A stretch of 64,000 bases of DNA from a bacterium (GTDB lineage Bacteria; Auribacterota; UBA3054), in assembly GCA_017557885.1 (NCBI GenBank), contig JAFYXV010000005.1:42443-106442 (forward strand). The letters run 5' to 3'. How positions within the stretch are numbered: position 1 is the stretch's first letter; every line of letters starts with the position of its first letter. Positions 54,029 to 62,195 of the stretch are shown piece after piece. Both the position numbers and the translations under genes were made by a program. A model generated the notes under the pieces. That model did no database searches and was not told where the DNA came from. It saw only the letters and a program-made list of their open reading frames with translations.

Positions 54029-55075
54029 ATGAGAAAATACGATTATTCATTTCTTGAGACCGGAAATTTGCCGGCCAGTATCGTAAACACCATAGGCGGC
54101 ATCTACGCCTGGCGGACGTCCGCAGACGCTCGAAAAGCCGAGCACGCGGAAATCTTTTCGGCCTTGGAAGCGATCGCGAAAGTACAGTCGGTCAAAAATT
54201 CCAATGCCATAGAGGGCATCGTGTCAAGCGACCAGAGGATAAAGGCCATCGTTAACCAAAAAAGCGCTCCCCGGGGCCATAACGAGGAAGAGATCGCTGG
54301 ATACAGGGATGCTCTCGACAGAGTGCACACGGATTACGAGCATATCGGTTTTAGGGAAAAAGACATTCTTCTTCTTCACGAGACAATGATGACGCCTGCC
54401 AGGGATCCCCTTGCCGGAAAATATAAGCAAGTCGACAATGTGATCGTTGAGATCGATGCTCACGGAAACAGGAGCGTCAGATTCCGTCCCGTACCGGCCG
54501 AAGAGACCAAGGCGCACATGGAGCAGTTGGAATTGGCGTATCTTGACGCCTGCTCCACTAGCGGCATCAATCAGCTTTTGCTTATCCCCTGCGTTATCCT
54601 GGATTTCCTTTGCATTCATCCTTTTGAAGACGGGAACGGAAGGATCTCCCGCCTGCTTTCCCTTCTCTTGATGTACAAGAACGGTTTGGACGTAGGAAAA
54701 TACATCTCCTTTGAAGCGCAGATCAACAAGTACAAGCACCTGTACTACGACGCGCTGCAAAAATCTTCAGCAGGATGGAATGAGAATCAGAATGACTACG
54801 CTCCCTTTATGGAGAATTTTCTCTTCAATCTTTATGCATGCTACAGTGATCTTGACAAAAGATTTAAAGTAGCCAAAGATCAGAAATTCACAAAAGCCGC
54901 CCGCATAGAGGCAACGCTCATGGACAGACTGTCCCCCTTGTCCAAGGCGGAGATCTGCGAAATGCACCCCGACATAAGTCCGACGACCGTAGAGCTGGTT
55001 TTAGGCCAACTTTTAAAAGCGGGAAAGATCAAAAAAGTTGGCGCCGGGATCTCCACAAAGTACATCAAAAACTAG
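54029..55075 (+). CDS. Fic-family AMPylase with C-terminal winged helix
   Basis: 348 aa. N-terminal inhibitory motif SNAIEG at about 58-63, Fic active site HPFEDGNGRISR near 196-207. The C-terminal part (SKAEICEMHPDISPTTVELVLGQLLKAG, about 300-340) is a winged helix that could bind the operator directly upstream. Same class as the 31608 gene but with the DNA-binding domain at the other end and a different operator sequence. RBS AAAGGAG. Confidence 0.87.
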   Translation: MRKYDYSFLETGNLPASIVNTIGGIYAWRTSADARKAEHAEIFSALEAIAKVQSVKNSNAIEGIVSSDQRIKAIVNQKSAPRGHNEEEIAGYRDALDRVHTDYEHIGFREKDILLLHETMMTPARDPLAGKYKQVDNVIVEIDAHGNRSVRFRPVPAEETKAHMEQLELAYLDACSTSGINQLLLIPCVILDFLCIHPFEDGNGRISRLLSLLLMYKNGLDVGKYISFEAQINKYKHLYYDALQKSSAGWNENQNDYAPFMENFLFNLYACYSDLDKRFKVAKDQKFTKAARIEATLMDRLSPLSKAEICEMHPDISPTTVELVLGQLLKAGKIKKVGAGISTKYIKN

Positions 55076-55173
55076 GACTGATCGACCTGTGTTTCCCCTT
55101 ATTTGGCAGAGCCGATTTTTGGCGTTTTTGCGTAAACGGCATAAACAATTTAATACAAAACAGTTATTTGGCA

Positions 55174-55259
55174 CTACTTTGCTTTTTTACAGGCCTCTAC
55201 TTTGCTTTTTTACATAATGCTACTTTGCTTTTTACAAGCATGCTACTTTACTTTTTCCC
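55174..55259. repeat. four 23-bp phased direct repeats upstream of the DUF4143 ATPase
   Basis: CTACTTTGCTTTTTTACA-like units begin at 55174, 55197, 55220 and 55243, exactly 23 bp apart; the last is degenerate (CTACTTTACTTTTTCCCA). The 5-bp spacers differ. Candidate iteron or multi-site operator. Confidence 0.65.
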
Positions 55260-55303
55260 AAATTTGTGATAGCATGATTCCGATAAATTAAGGAGTGTTT
55301 TTT

Positions 55304-56521
55304 ATGACGATCGCAAGGTGGCAGGAAAAAAATCTGCTCTCAATGATGAAGGTCAGGCGGGGCGTAAACTTGACAGGAGCCAGGCAGGTTGGGAAATCAA
55401 CACTGGCGAATCTCCTCGCACTCCCCTACGCGAGACGCTATAGTTTTGACGACCCCATGATACGGAACGCCGCCAAAGACGATCCGATGGGCTTTGTGAA
55501 GCACAGCGAAGAAGAAACCATTATCATTGACGAGATTCAGAAGGTTCCGGAACTTTTGGAAGCGATAAAAATGACCGTTGACAAAGATAATTCTCCCGGT
55601 CAGTACCTTCTTACCGGAAGCTCAAATCTCCGCTTTGCCAAAAAAGTCAAAGACTCCCTGGCGGGCCGTCTCGGAAGGATAAGATTACGTTCGCTGGCTT
55701 TTGCCGAGATAAACGGCGGCGCTCCGGATTTCTTAGAAAAAGCTTTCGCGGGAAAACTAGCCTCAAACTACCCGGAACTTACCAAACGCGAAGTGATCCA
55801 CCTGGCTTTTCGCGGCGGATACCCCGAAACGCTTAATTATTCCCCTTCCGACCGCGGCGACTGGTTCAAGACTTATTTGGACGATCTGTTGGAAAAAGAT
55901 ATCAAGGACGTTACGGAAATAAGAAAACTTGAGAAACTTCAGGCGATATCCCTTTGGCTTCTGATACACAGCGCTCAGTTCTTTTCCATAGACGAACTGG
56001 CGGCCAAGGTTTCCGTCGCCAAAAGCACGGTTCAAAATTATATGGAAGCCCTGAAAGCGCTGTATCTTTTCGACCCAGTTCCCGCTTGGGCAAAAAGCGA
56101 TTATGATCGTCTCGGCAAAAGAGAAAAATGGTTCGCTTCCGATTCCGGCCTAATAGCCAATATTTTAGGCTGGAACGAAGAGGAAGTCTATCTGGACGAA
56201 AAGCGCAACGGCAAACTCATAGAAAGCTGGGTCTATCAGCAGCTGGCTTCCATGACAGAAACTTTGGGTGGCTACACCATCTCTCAATACAGGGATGACA
56301 GCAAACGCGAGATCGACTTTGTGGTTGAAAGAAACGACGGCGCTATCTTAGGCATAGAAGTCAAAGGAGGCCAGGCTTCCCTTGATGATTTCAAGACTTT
56401 GAAGTGGTTTGCAAAAAACTTGGCGAAATCTTCCTTTACAGGCATAGTCCTGTACTCCGGTTCCCAGACTCTGCGCTTCGGAGAAGGCTTTTACGCCGTG
56501 CCTTTCAGCGCCTTGGGCTAG
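55304..56521 (+). CDS. AAA ATPase with DUF4143 domain
   Basis: 405 aa from ATG 55304, chosen for AAGGAGTG upstream. Walker A TGARQVGKST, Walker B TIIIDEIQKVP, sensor LTGSSNLRF, then GRLGRIRLRSLAFAE. A winged helix (DELAAKVSVAKSTVQNYMEAL) precedes the C-terminal DUF4143 nuclease-like fold (DSKREIDFVVE with EVKGG). No partner gene. Preceded by the phased repeats. Confidence 0.82.
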   Translation: MTIARWQEKNLLSMMKVRRGVNLTGARQVGKSTLANLLALPYARRYSFDDPMIRNAAKDDPMGFVKHSEEETIIIDEIQKVPELLEAIKMTVDKDNSPGQYLLTGSSNLRFAKKVKDSLAGRLGRIRLRSLAFAEINGGAPDFLEKAFAGKLASNYPELTKREVIHLAFRGGYPETLNYSPSDRGDWFKTYLDDLLEKDIKDVTEIRKLEKLQAISLWLLIHSAQFFSIDELAAKVSVAKSTVQNYMEALKALYLFDPVPAWAKSDYDRLGKREKWFASDSGLIANILGWNEEEVYLDEKRNGKLIESWVYQQLASMTETLGGYTISQYRDDSKREIDFVVERNDGAILGIEVKGGQASLDDFKTLKWFAKNLAKSSFTGIVLYSGSQTLRFGEGFYAVPFSALG

Positions 56522-56548
56522 CGCCGGCATGTCCATTCTCAGAAAAAA

Positions 56549-56625
56549 AGAATAAGGGTAACGAGCGCAGAATTAAGGGTAGCTGTGCGGCAATATTACC
56601 CTATTTAGCGAAGGATTACCCTTAT
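56549..56625. other. gap with TAAGGGTA inverted and direct repeats
   Basis: Between 56522 and 56815 there is no gene. AATAAGGGTAA and ATTAAGGGTAG (about 56550-56582) face TTACCCTA and TTACCCTTATT (about 56597-56625), so several alternative stem-loops can form. Function unclear. Confidence 0.4.
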
Positions 56626-56754
56626 TGTTTTCGGTCCTATTTCGGGACAAAATGACACTTTGCGCCTTGCTTTTGTGTGAATTTTTGTCGCTTTTGGTCG
56701 TGTGCCTGCTTTTGTTAATTGGCTTATATAAAGCGTTTATGTATTTTTGCGGTT

Positions 56755-56770
56755 TGGCACGATAATTGCA
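56755..56770 (+). promoter_or_regulatory. sigma-54-type promoter of clpB
   Basis: TGGCACG ATAA TTGCA matches the -24/-12 consensus TGGCACRNNNNTTGCW at every fixed position, with the GG and GC 12 bp apart. It lies 46 bp before the clpB ATG. A TATAAT at 56773 overlaps but has no spaced -35. Confidence 0.6.
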
Positions 56771-56815
56771 TATATAATTAAGCTTAAATAGTAATCAATT
56801 AGAGGAGGAAAACAT

Positions 56816-59392
56816 ATGAACATCCAGAAAATGACTGAAAAGGTCCAGTCGGCTCTTATGGAGGCGCGGGATAAGGCTTTGTCCCGCAACAACCCTGAGA
56901 CCACTATTCTGCATCTTTTCGCCGCTCTCCTCTCCGACAAGGAAGGATTGGCTAAGAGGATGCTGGAACTCTCCGAAGTAAACAGCAACGCTGTTTGCCG
57001 CGAAGTGGAAGCCGAGATAGAAAAACTGCCAAGCGTTTCTGGCTCCAACCAGAGCGCCGGAATCTCCGTTAGCCTGGAAAGATTGTTCGCCAAGGCTTTC
57101 GAGCTGGCGGGCAAGATGAAGGACGACTACGTCAGCGTCGAGCATCTGCTTCTGGCGATCGGCGAAATAAAGAACGACAAATGCGCGGAGATACTGCGCG
57201 CGGCCGGTTTGAGGCCCGATAAGCTTATGGCTGCCCTCGTTAAGATCAGAGGCAACCAGCGCGTTGACAATCCTAATCCCGAAGCGACTTTCGACGTTTT
57301 GGGCAAGTACGGCATCGACCTGGTCGAAGCGGCCCGCCAGGGCAAGATCGACCCAGTCATCGGACGTGACAACGAGATCAGGCGCGTTATACAAGTATTG
57401 GCGAGAAGGACGAAGAACAACCCTGTCCTGATCGGCGAACCGGGCGTCGGCAAGACCGCTATCGCGGAAGGCTTAGCCAGGCGTATCATGCTGCAGGACG
57501 TTCCTGAGAACCTGAAAGACAAGACGGTCTTCTCGCTTGACATGGGCGCTCTGGTCGCGGGCGCGAAATACCGCGGCGAATTCGAGGAGCGCTTGAAAGC
57601 GGTCCTGAAGGAAGTGCAGTCCAGTAACGGCAGGATCATCCTCTTCATCGATGAAATACACAACATCGTCGGCGCGGGCAAGAGCGAAGGCAGCATGGAC
57701 GCAGGCAACCTCCTGAAGCCGCTTTTGGCCAGAGGCGAACTGCACTGCATCGGCGCCACTACCCTCGACGAATACAGGAAATACATCGAGAAGGACCCTG
57801 CTCTGGAAAGGCGTTTCCAGATGGTCATGGTCGATCAGCCCTCCGTTGAGGACACCATCTCCATCTTAAGAGGCTTGAAGGAGCGCTACGAGATCCATCA
57901 CGGCGTCAGGATCCAGGACGGCGCGCTTGTCAGCGCGGCTGTCTTGAGCCACCGCTACATCAGCGATCGTTTCCTGCCCGACAAAGCCATAGACCTTATG
58001 GACGAGGCGGCGGCGATGGTCAGGACCGAAATAGACAGCCAGCCGGCTGAGCTCGACGAACTGAACCGCAAGGTCATGCAGCTCGAAATTGAGCAGGAGG
58101 CCTTGAAGAAAGAAAGCGACGACGCCAGCAAAGGCAGACTGGAAGAGCTTAAAAAGGATCTTTCCGAGCTGAAGGAAAAGAGGGCTGTGCTCTCCGCCCA
58201 GTGGCAGAAGGAAAAGGAAGCCATCAAGAAGGAAAGAGACCTTAAGGCTGAGCTTGAACAGACCAAGAACCAGATCGCCGAAGCCGAGAGCCGCTACGAC
58301 CTGAACAAGGCCGCGGAACTCAAGTACGGCAAGCTGGCCTCCCTTGAGAAGGAACTGAAAGCGATCCACGAGACCAACGTCAAGGACGACCGCCTCCTGA
58401 AGGAGGAAGTGACCGAAGACGAGATCGCCGATGTGGTCAGCCGCTGGACGGGCATCCCGGTCAGCAAGATCATGGAAGGCGAGAAGGAAAAACTCCTTAA
58501 GATCGACGAAGTCCTTCACGAGCGCGTCATCGGCCAGAACGAGGCTGTGGAAGCGGTGGCCAACGCGGTCATAAGAGCCCGCTCGGGCTTAAAAGACCCG
58601 CGGCGCCCCATCGGATCTTTCATCTTCTTAGGCCCCACCGGCGTTGGCAAGACGGAATTAGCGAAGACTTTGGCGGAGGCGCTCTTCGATTCCGAAGAGA
58701 ACGTCATACGTCTCGATATGTCGGAGTATATGGAGAAATTCTCCGTGAGCCGCTTGATCGGTGCTCCTCCGGGATACGTAGGCTATGACGAGGGCGGACA
58801 GCTGACGGAAGCCGTCAGAAGGAAACCCTACTCCGTCATCCTCTTGGACGAAATAGAAAAGGCTCACCCGGACGTCTTCAACACTCTGCTTCAGCTTCTC
58901 GACGACGGCCGCTTGACCGACAGTCAGGGACGCACGGTGGACTTCAAGAACACCATCGTCATTATGACCTCCAACATCGGCAGCGACCTCCTGCTCGACA
59001 AGCTGAACAAAGGCAAACTCGACGATGACACCCGCAAAAAAGTCATGGACCTCCTGAACGCTCACTTCAGGCCTGAGTTCCTGAACAGAGTGGACGAGAT
59101 CGTCCTCTTCAAGCCCCTTGAGAAAGCGGAAGTCGAAAAGATCGTCGAGCTCCTCATCAAGGACCTCACCAAGCGCTGCGAAGAAAACGGCTTCAAGCTC
59201 GTCCTCACCGAGAAAGCGAAAGCCTTCATCGCCGAGAACGGCTTCGACCCGATCTACGGCGCCAGGCCCCTGAAACGCTACATCCAGAAGCACGTTGAGA
59301 CCGCCCTCGGCCGCTTCCTCCTCTCGGGAGAAGCCAAGGAAGGCGCCACCGTTACAGTCGATGTCGGCAAAGACGGCCTTACGATCAAGTAA
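56816..59392 (+). CDS. clpB: ClpB disaggregase
   Basis: 858 aa Hsp100 ATPase that rescues aggregated proteins with DnaK. N-domain with two repeats (residues 1-150), D1 with [15 protein letters not shown] and [12 protein letters not shown], a middle coiled coil about 400-525, and D2 with [16 protein letters not shown] and the sensor MTSNIGS. All motifs are intact. RBS AGAGGAGG. The last 29 codons plus terminator are duplicated about 1 kb downstream (see findings). Confidence 0.96.
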   Translation: MNIQKMTEKVQSALMEARDKALSRNNPETTILHLFAALLSDKEGLAKRMLELSEVNSNAVCREVEAEIEKLPSVSGSNQSAGISVSLERLFAKAFELAGKMKDDYVSVEHLLLAIGEIKNDKCAEILRAAGLRPDKLMAALVKIRGNQRVDNPNPEATFDVLGKYGIDLVEAARQGKIDPVIGRDNEIRRVIQVLARRTKNNPVLIGEPGVGKTAIAEGLARRIMLQDVPENLKDKTVFSLDMGALVAGAKYRGEFEERLKAVLKEVQSSNGRIILFIDEIHNIVGAGKSEGSMDAGNLLKPLLARGELHCIGATTLDEYRKYIEKDPALERRFQMVMVDQPSVEDTISILRGLKERYEIHHGVRIQDGALVSAAVLSHRYISDRFLPDKAIDLMDEAAAMVRTEIDSQPAELDELNRKVMQLEIEQEALKKESDDASKGRLEELKKDLSELKEKRAVLSAQWQKEKEAIKKERDLKAELEQTKNQIAEAESRYDLNKAAELKYGKLASLEKELKAIHETNVKDDRLLKEEVTEDEIADVVSRWTGIPVSKIMEGEKEKLLKIDEVLHERVIGQNEAVEAVANAVIRARSGLKDPRRPIGSFIFLGPTGVGKTELAKTLAEALFDSEENVIRLDMSEYMEKFSVSRLIGAPPGYVGYDEGGQLTEAVRRKPYSVILLDEIEKAHPDVFNTLLQLLDDGRLTDSQGRTVDFKNTIVIMTSNIGSDLLLDKLNKGKLDDDTRKKVMDLLNAHFRPEFLNRVDEIVLFKPLEKAEVEKIVELLIKDLTKRCEENGFKLVLTEKAKAFIAENGFDPIYGARPLKRYIQKHVETALGRFLLSGEAKEGATVTVDVGKDGLTIK

Positions 59393-59426
59393 AAAAAGAG
59401 CGGAGCGCTTTAGCGCTCCGCTTTTT
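59305..59426 (+). repeat. 122-bp direct repeat, copy 1 (3' end of clpB and its terminator)
   Basis: Nearly identical to 60342-60463 (offset 1037 bp; about 3 differences). It covers the last 29 codons of clpB, the stop codon and the terminator. Confidence 0.9.
59399..59426 (+). terminator. clpB terminator
   Basis: AGCGGAGCGC (59399-59408) / GCGCTCCGCT (59413-59422), loop TTTA, then T run. It also serves the converging HEPN gene. Confidence 0.88.
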
Positions 59427-59429
59427 ACA

Positions 59430-59846
59430 TTAGATATTCAACCGTGAGTTGCAATGTTTTTCTGCTAACAAGATGAATTCTTCCGCAGTATCTATTAGTT
59501 CTTGCGCTTCATCTCTGGTTGCTATATAGAAATCATCATAATCGCTTGTGTGTCTAATCTCCTCGGCGGCGACTATTCTGCTTCCAAGTTCTCGGGGAAA
59601 AATGTTGGTTTTAATGTAATCCTTATTGAAGTTCCCCAAAACATCTTTGTGCCGCTTATAGCTTTTGCCATCAAGAGCGAAAATAGCGTTGATCGTATGA
59701 AAAATAGCATAATACGCCCGGTTGTTGGCGCCTTTATAAAGTTTTTCAGATAACAAAATACGAGCTTCCGCCAAATTATCTTTTGCGGTTTTAATCCTGT
59801 AGAGCATCAAATCTTTTTTTGATCCGCTATCGTTAAACTGTTCCAT
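59430..59846 (-). CDS. hepT: HepT-like HEPN toxin
   Basis: 138 aa from ATG 59846, preceded by a GGAAGGAA box inside the upstream gene. Four-helix HEPN protein with the RNase motif Rx6H (R43-AYYAIF-H50) and KSYKRHKDVLGNFNKDYI downstream. It overlaps the MntA gene by 14 bp. In studied pairs HepT is an RNase neutralised by AMPylation by MntA. Lower GC than clpB, consistent with acquisition. Confidence 0.85.
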   Translation of the reverse strand: MEQFNDSGSKKDLMLYRIKTAKDNLAEARILLSEKLYKGANNRAYYAIFHTINAIFALDGKSYKRHKDVLGNFNKDYIKTNIFPRELGSRIVAAEEIRHTSDYDDFYIATRDEAQELIDTAEEFILLAEKHCNSRLNI

Positions 59847-60174
59847 AAATTTTAATTCCTTCCTTTTTAATGTTTTCATAAAAAGGATAATTAACGGACC
59901 ATTTTTTAAAATGCTCTTCGTTTTTAGCTATTGGTTTTATATCAACATTGTTGCTCATGTTGAAATTGTAAGTGGAATCAGAAAGATCGTGACGATAGTC
60001 CTTGATTTTCATATCGGGAATATCGAGAAGAATCATGATATCTATATCGGAATCTTCCCTGTAATCATTTCGCGCATACGAGCCGTAAAGGATTACCTGC
60101 TGGAGGTGATCCTTGTAAATATCCCGGACTACGCTAACATACCCGTCTAATATTTTTTGTATTTTATGTTCCAT
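59833..60174 (-). CDS. mntA: MntA-like minimal nucleotidyltransferase antitoxin
   Basis: 113 aa. Exact nucleotidyltransferase motif GSx10DxD (G31-S32, D43, D45, in YGSYARNDYREDSDIDI). The C-terminal part has NNVDIKPIAKNEEHFKKW. Precedes hepT in the same operon; together they form a type VII toxin-antitoxin module. Confidence 0.87.
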   Translation of the reverse strand: MEHKIQKILDGYVSVVRDIYKDHLQQVILYGSYARNDYREDSDIDIMILLDIPDMKIKDYRHDLSDSTYNFNMSNNVDIKPIAKNEEHFKKWSVNYPFYENIKKEGIKIYGTV

Positions 60175-60261
60175 ATGTATTATTTATTGGCAAGAGTACA
60201 TTAATGAATCAAGACTCTTCTCCATTGTATCAAAATTTGCACTTACTGAGTACTCGTCTTG

Positions 60262-60281
60262 CAAAAGTCATATGACTTTTG
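60262..60281. promoter_or_regulatory. 20-bp perfect palindrome upstream of mntA-hepT
   Basis: CAAAAGTCAT ATGACTTTTG with no spacer, 88 bp before the mntA start. Candidate operator or recombination site; it lies about 60 bp before the clpB-end copy. Confidence 0.5.
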
Positions 60282-60341
60282 TTATTCTTCCAGCAAACAA
60301 CACTATCGATTGGCACCCGTGCTCGCGAAAAGCATAAACAT

Positions 60342-60463
60342 CCTCAGCCGCTTCCTCCTCTCGGGAGAAGCCAAGGAAGGCGCCACCGTTACTGTCGATG
60401 TCGGCAAAGACGGCCTTACGATCAAGTAAAAAAAGAGCGGAGCGCTTCAGCGCTCCGCTTTTT
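60342..60463 (+). repeat. 122-bp direct repeat, copy 2 (orphan clpB 3' end)
   Basis: Encodes [19 protein letters not shown] then KDGLTIK and a stop in the ClpB frame, followed by the same terminator stem (one loop change). No clpB body precedes it. The terminator T run ends 2 bp before the stop codon of the converging 60466 gene. Confidence 0.9.
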
Positions 60464-60465
60464 TC

Positions 60466-61692
60466 TCATATTAGCGTAAGCGGACAGAGCCAGGCATCCC
60501 TGCTATACGGTGCGAATTGATCCGCGGAGCAAATGACTAGCCCCGGCATCACATTAGCCTTAGCCCCTTTCAGCTGCCGGAAACTTTTATCGGCGTTATC
60601 AGGAGATTTGGCTTTCTTTATTTCCGCCGGATAAAGCTTGTCGCCCTGAACAAAGATCAAATCTATCTCGTTCTTGTCAGAATCGCGATAGTAATATATA
60701 TTCGGCTCTATTCCGGCGTTGTAACAGCTTTTTAAAATTTCAGACACTACATAGGTCTCGAAAAAAGCGCCGTTCATAGGCCCTTCTTCAAGCGTTTTAT
60801 AATCAGGCCAGCGGCACAGATAGGCAGCCAGCCCTGTGTCGGTGAAATACGCTTTTGGCGATTTTGTCAGACGTTTCGTAAGGTTGCCGGAATAAGGCCT
60901 CAACAGGTAAAGCACTCCGGAACTTTCCAAAATGGAGACCCAGTGCTTAGCTGTTGGCGCGGAAATGCCGATATTTTTGGCGATATCGTTGAAATTTAGC
61001 TGCTGGGCCGTGCGGGCAGCCATATAGACAAGGAACTCATAAAAGCGATCGAGATTCCCAACCTGGGCCAGATCGCGGATATCTCTCTCCAAATAAGTAT
61101 TGACATAGTTCTGATAATAGCGCTCCCTGTCAACTTTTTCGCTTATGACTTTCGGCATCGAGCCGGTGAAAATATTCTCGAACGTTTTAAGAACGTTCGC
61201 GGAAGGCGCGTGTTTTGCTTGAACTTTAAGAGCCTCAAGATCCGGAGAGAACAGGCAAGCCTCTCTGCCCTCGATCTCTCTTGCGGAAAGCCCCGCCATT
61301 TCAAAAACGGCTATGCGTCCGGATAAAGTTTCGGAAACGCCTTTCATCATACGGAAGCGCTGCGAGCCGGTAAGCCAGAAAAGCCCGTTGCAGTTTTCGC
61401 CCTTAAGCGCCCGTTCATCCACAAAACGCTTTATTTCCAAAAGCAATCCCGGAGCGCGTTGGATCTCGTCTATCAAAACAGGCGTCCCGTAATTCTCAAG
61501 AAAAAGCGCGGGGTCTTTTTCCGCAAGCATCTTTGCATTGCGATCGTCAAGCGTAACATACTTCCTTTCGTTTTCCTTTATGTGATAAAGCATGGTGGAT
61601 TTCCCCACCTGCCTTTGTCCGCAGACCATGACCACGGGATAACTCTTAGAAGCGCTTTTAATCTGTTCTTCCAAATGCCTTTTAATGTACAT
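60466..61692 (-). CDS. AAA ATPase with DUF4143 domain
   Basis: 408 aa from ATG 61692 (RBS AATAGGA); longer starts are possible in the same frame. Walker A CGQRQVGKSTM, Walker B VLIDEIQRAP, sensor WLTGSQRFRMM, winged helix (DIAKNIGISAPTAKHWVSIL), and DUF4143 end (KNEIDLIFVQGDKLYPAEIK). Third and most divergent member in this window. Confidence 0.82.
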   Translation of the reverse strand: MYIKRHLEEQIKSASKSYPVVMVCGQRQVGKSTMLYHIKENERKYVTLDDRNAKMLAEKDPALFLENYGTPVLIDEIQRAPGLLLEIKRFVDERALKGENCNGLFWLTGSQRFRMMKGVSETLSGRIAVFEMAGLSAREIEGREACLFSPDLEALKVQAKHAPSANVLKTFENIFTGSMPKVISEKVDRERYYQNYVNTYLERDIRDLAQVGNLDRFYEFLVYMAARTAQQLNFNDIAKNIGISAPTAKHWVSILESSGVLYLLRPYSGNLTKRLTKSPKAYFTDTGLAAYLCRWPDYKTLEEGPMNGAFFETYVVSEILKSCYNAGIEPNIYYYRDSDKNEIDLIFVQGDKLYPAEIKKAKSPDNADKSFRQLKGAKANVMPGLVICSADQFAPYSRDAWLCPLTLI

Positions 61693-61900
61693 AGTTTTTC
61701 CTATTTTTTTAAAGTCTAACTTTATTTTATCAGAAATCATGTTCAAAGACAATAGGCCCATAATTTCAAGTTATAATATTGCTAACAAAAACTATAACCA
61801 TAAAATTACCCTCGCCTAATTTTCTGATAATCTAAAATAGCACTTTATATTTTCAGAGCTTTATTTGCGAAAAGCTTTTTGAGCTTGGTTTTCCTAATAA

Positions 61901-61957
61901 CCAAATTCGGCCTAAATTTGGATAGTATAATGACCAAATTAGGGTTGAATTTGGTCA
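61901..61957. promoter_or_regulatory. two inverted repeats flanking a -10 box
   Basis: CCAAAT/ATTTGG (61901-61906 / 61916-61921) and TGACCAAATT/AATTTGGTCA (61931-61940 / 61948-61957). TATAAT at 61926-61931 lies between them. The shared AACCAAATT-type half-sites suggest one repressor. Confidence 0.6.
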
Positions 61958-62096
61958 TTTCGTTTTTTCAATCCAAAGTATAGCGCCGGCAGTAGCGTTA
62001 ATTTGAGTTGTAAAGTTTTACTTTACAACTGCTTTTTAAAGCAACTCATTGAAACAACCGAGTTAATTAAAAGCCTCGCTCTGCGAGGCTTTTTTG
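61938..62096 (+). ncRNA. possible small RNA (about 150 nt)
   Basis: From the -10 at 61926 no coding frame follows. Instead a perfect 11-bp hairpin AGTTGTAAAGT TTT ACTTTACAACT (62006-62030) and an intrinsic terminator AAGCCTCGC TCT GCGAGGCTT plus T run (62071-62096) occur. The next gene has its own promoter at 62145. Boundaries are estimates; the -35 is weak. Confidence 0.4.
62071..62096 (+). terminator. intrinsic terminator
   Basis: 9-bp stem AAGCCTCGC (62071-62079) / GCGAGGCTT (62083-62091), loop TCT, then Ts to 62095. No protein-coding gene ends upstream on this strand. Confidence 0.8.
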
Positions 62097-62144
62097 TATT
62101 TTGGTTGCCGCGCTAGTGATAAAAATAGATTCCGACTTTTCACT

Positions 62145-62173
62145 TTGAAATAACTCTATATGTGTGTTAAAAT
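62145..62173 (+). promoter_or_regulatory. promoter of the AlbA_2 gene
   Basis: TTGAAA (62145-62150) and TAAAAT (62168-62173), spacer 17 bp, 22 bp before the ATG. Confidence 0.5.
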
Positions 62174-62195
62174 CTGATAAAACCAAGGAGTCCAT

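Noticed and set aside
55169-55183. Second sigma-54-like site (TGGCACT...TTGCT)
   Set aside because: The GG-GC distance is 11 instead of 12 bp, and it overlaps the 23-bp repeat array.
55174-55259. CRISPR array
   Set aside because: Repeats are about 18 bp with 5-bp spacers; no spacers of the usual length and no cas genes.
60279-60479. 66-aa plus-strand ORF over the clpB-end copy
   Set aside because: It is out of frame with the ClpB-coding copy; the in-frame reading gives the ClpB C-terminus.
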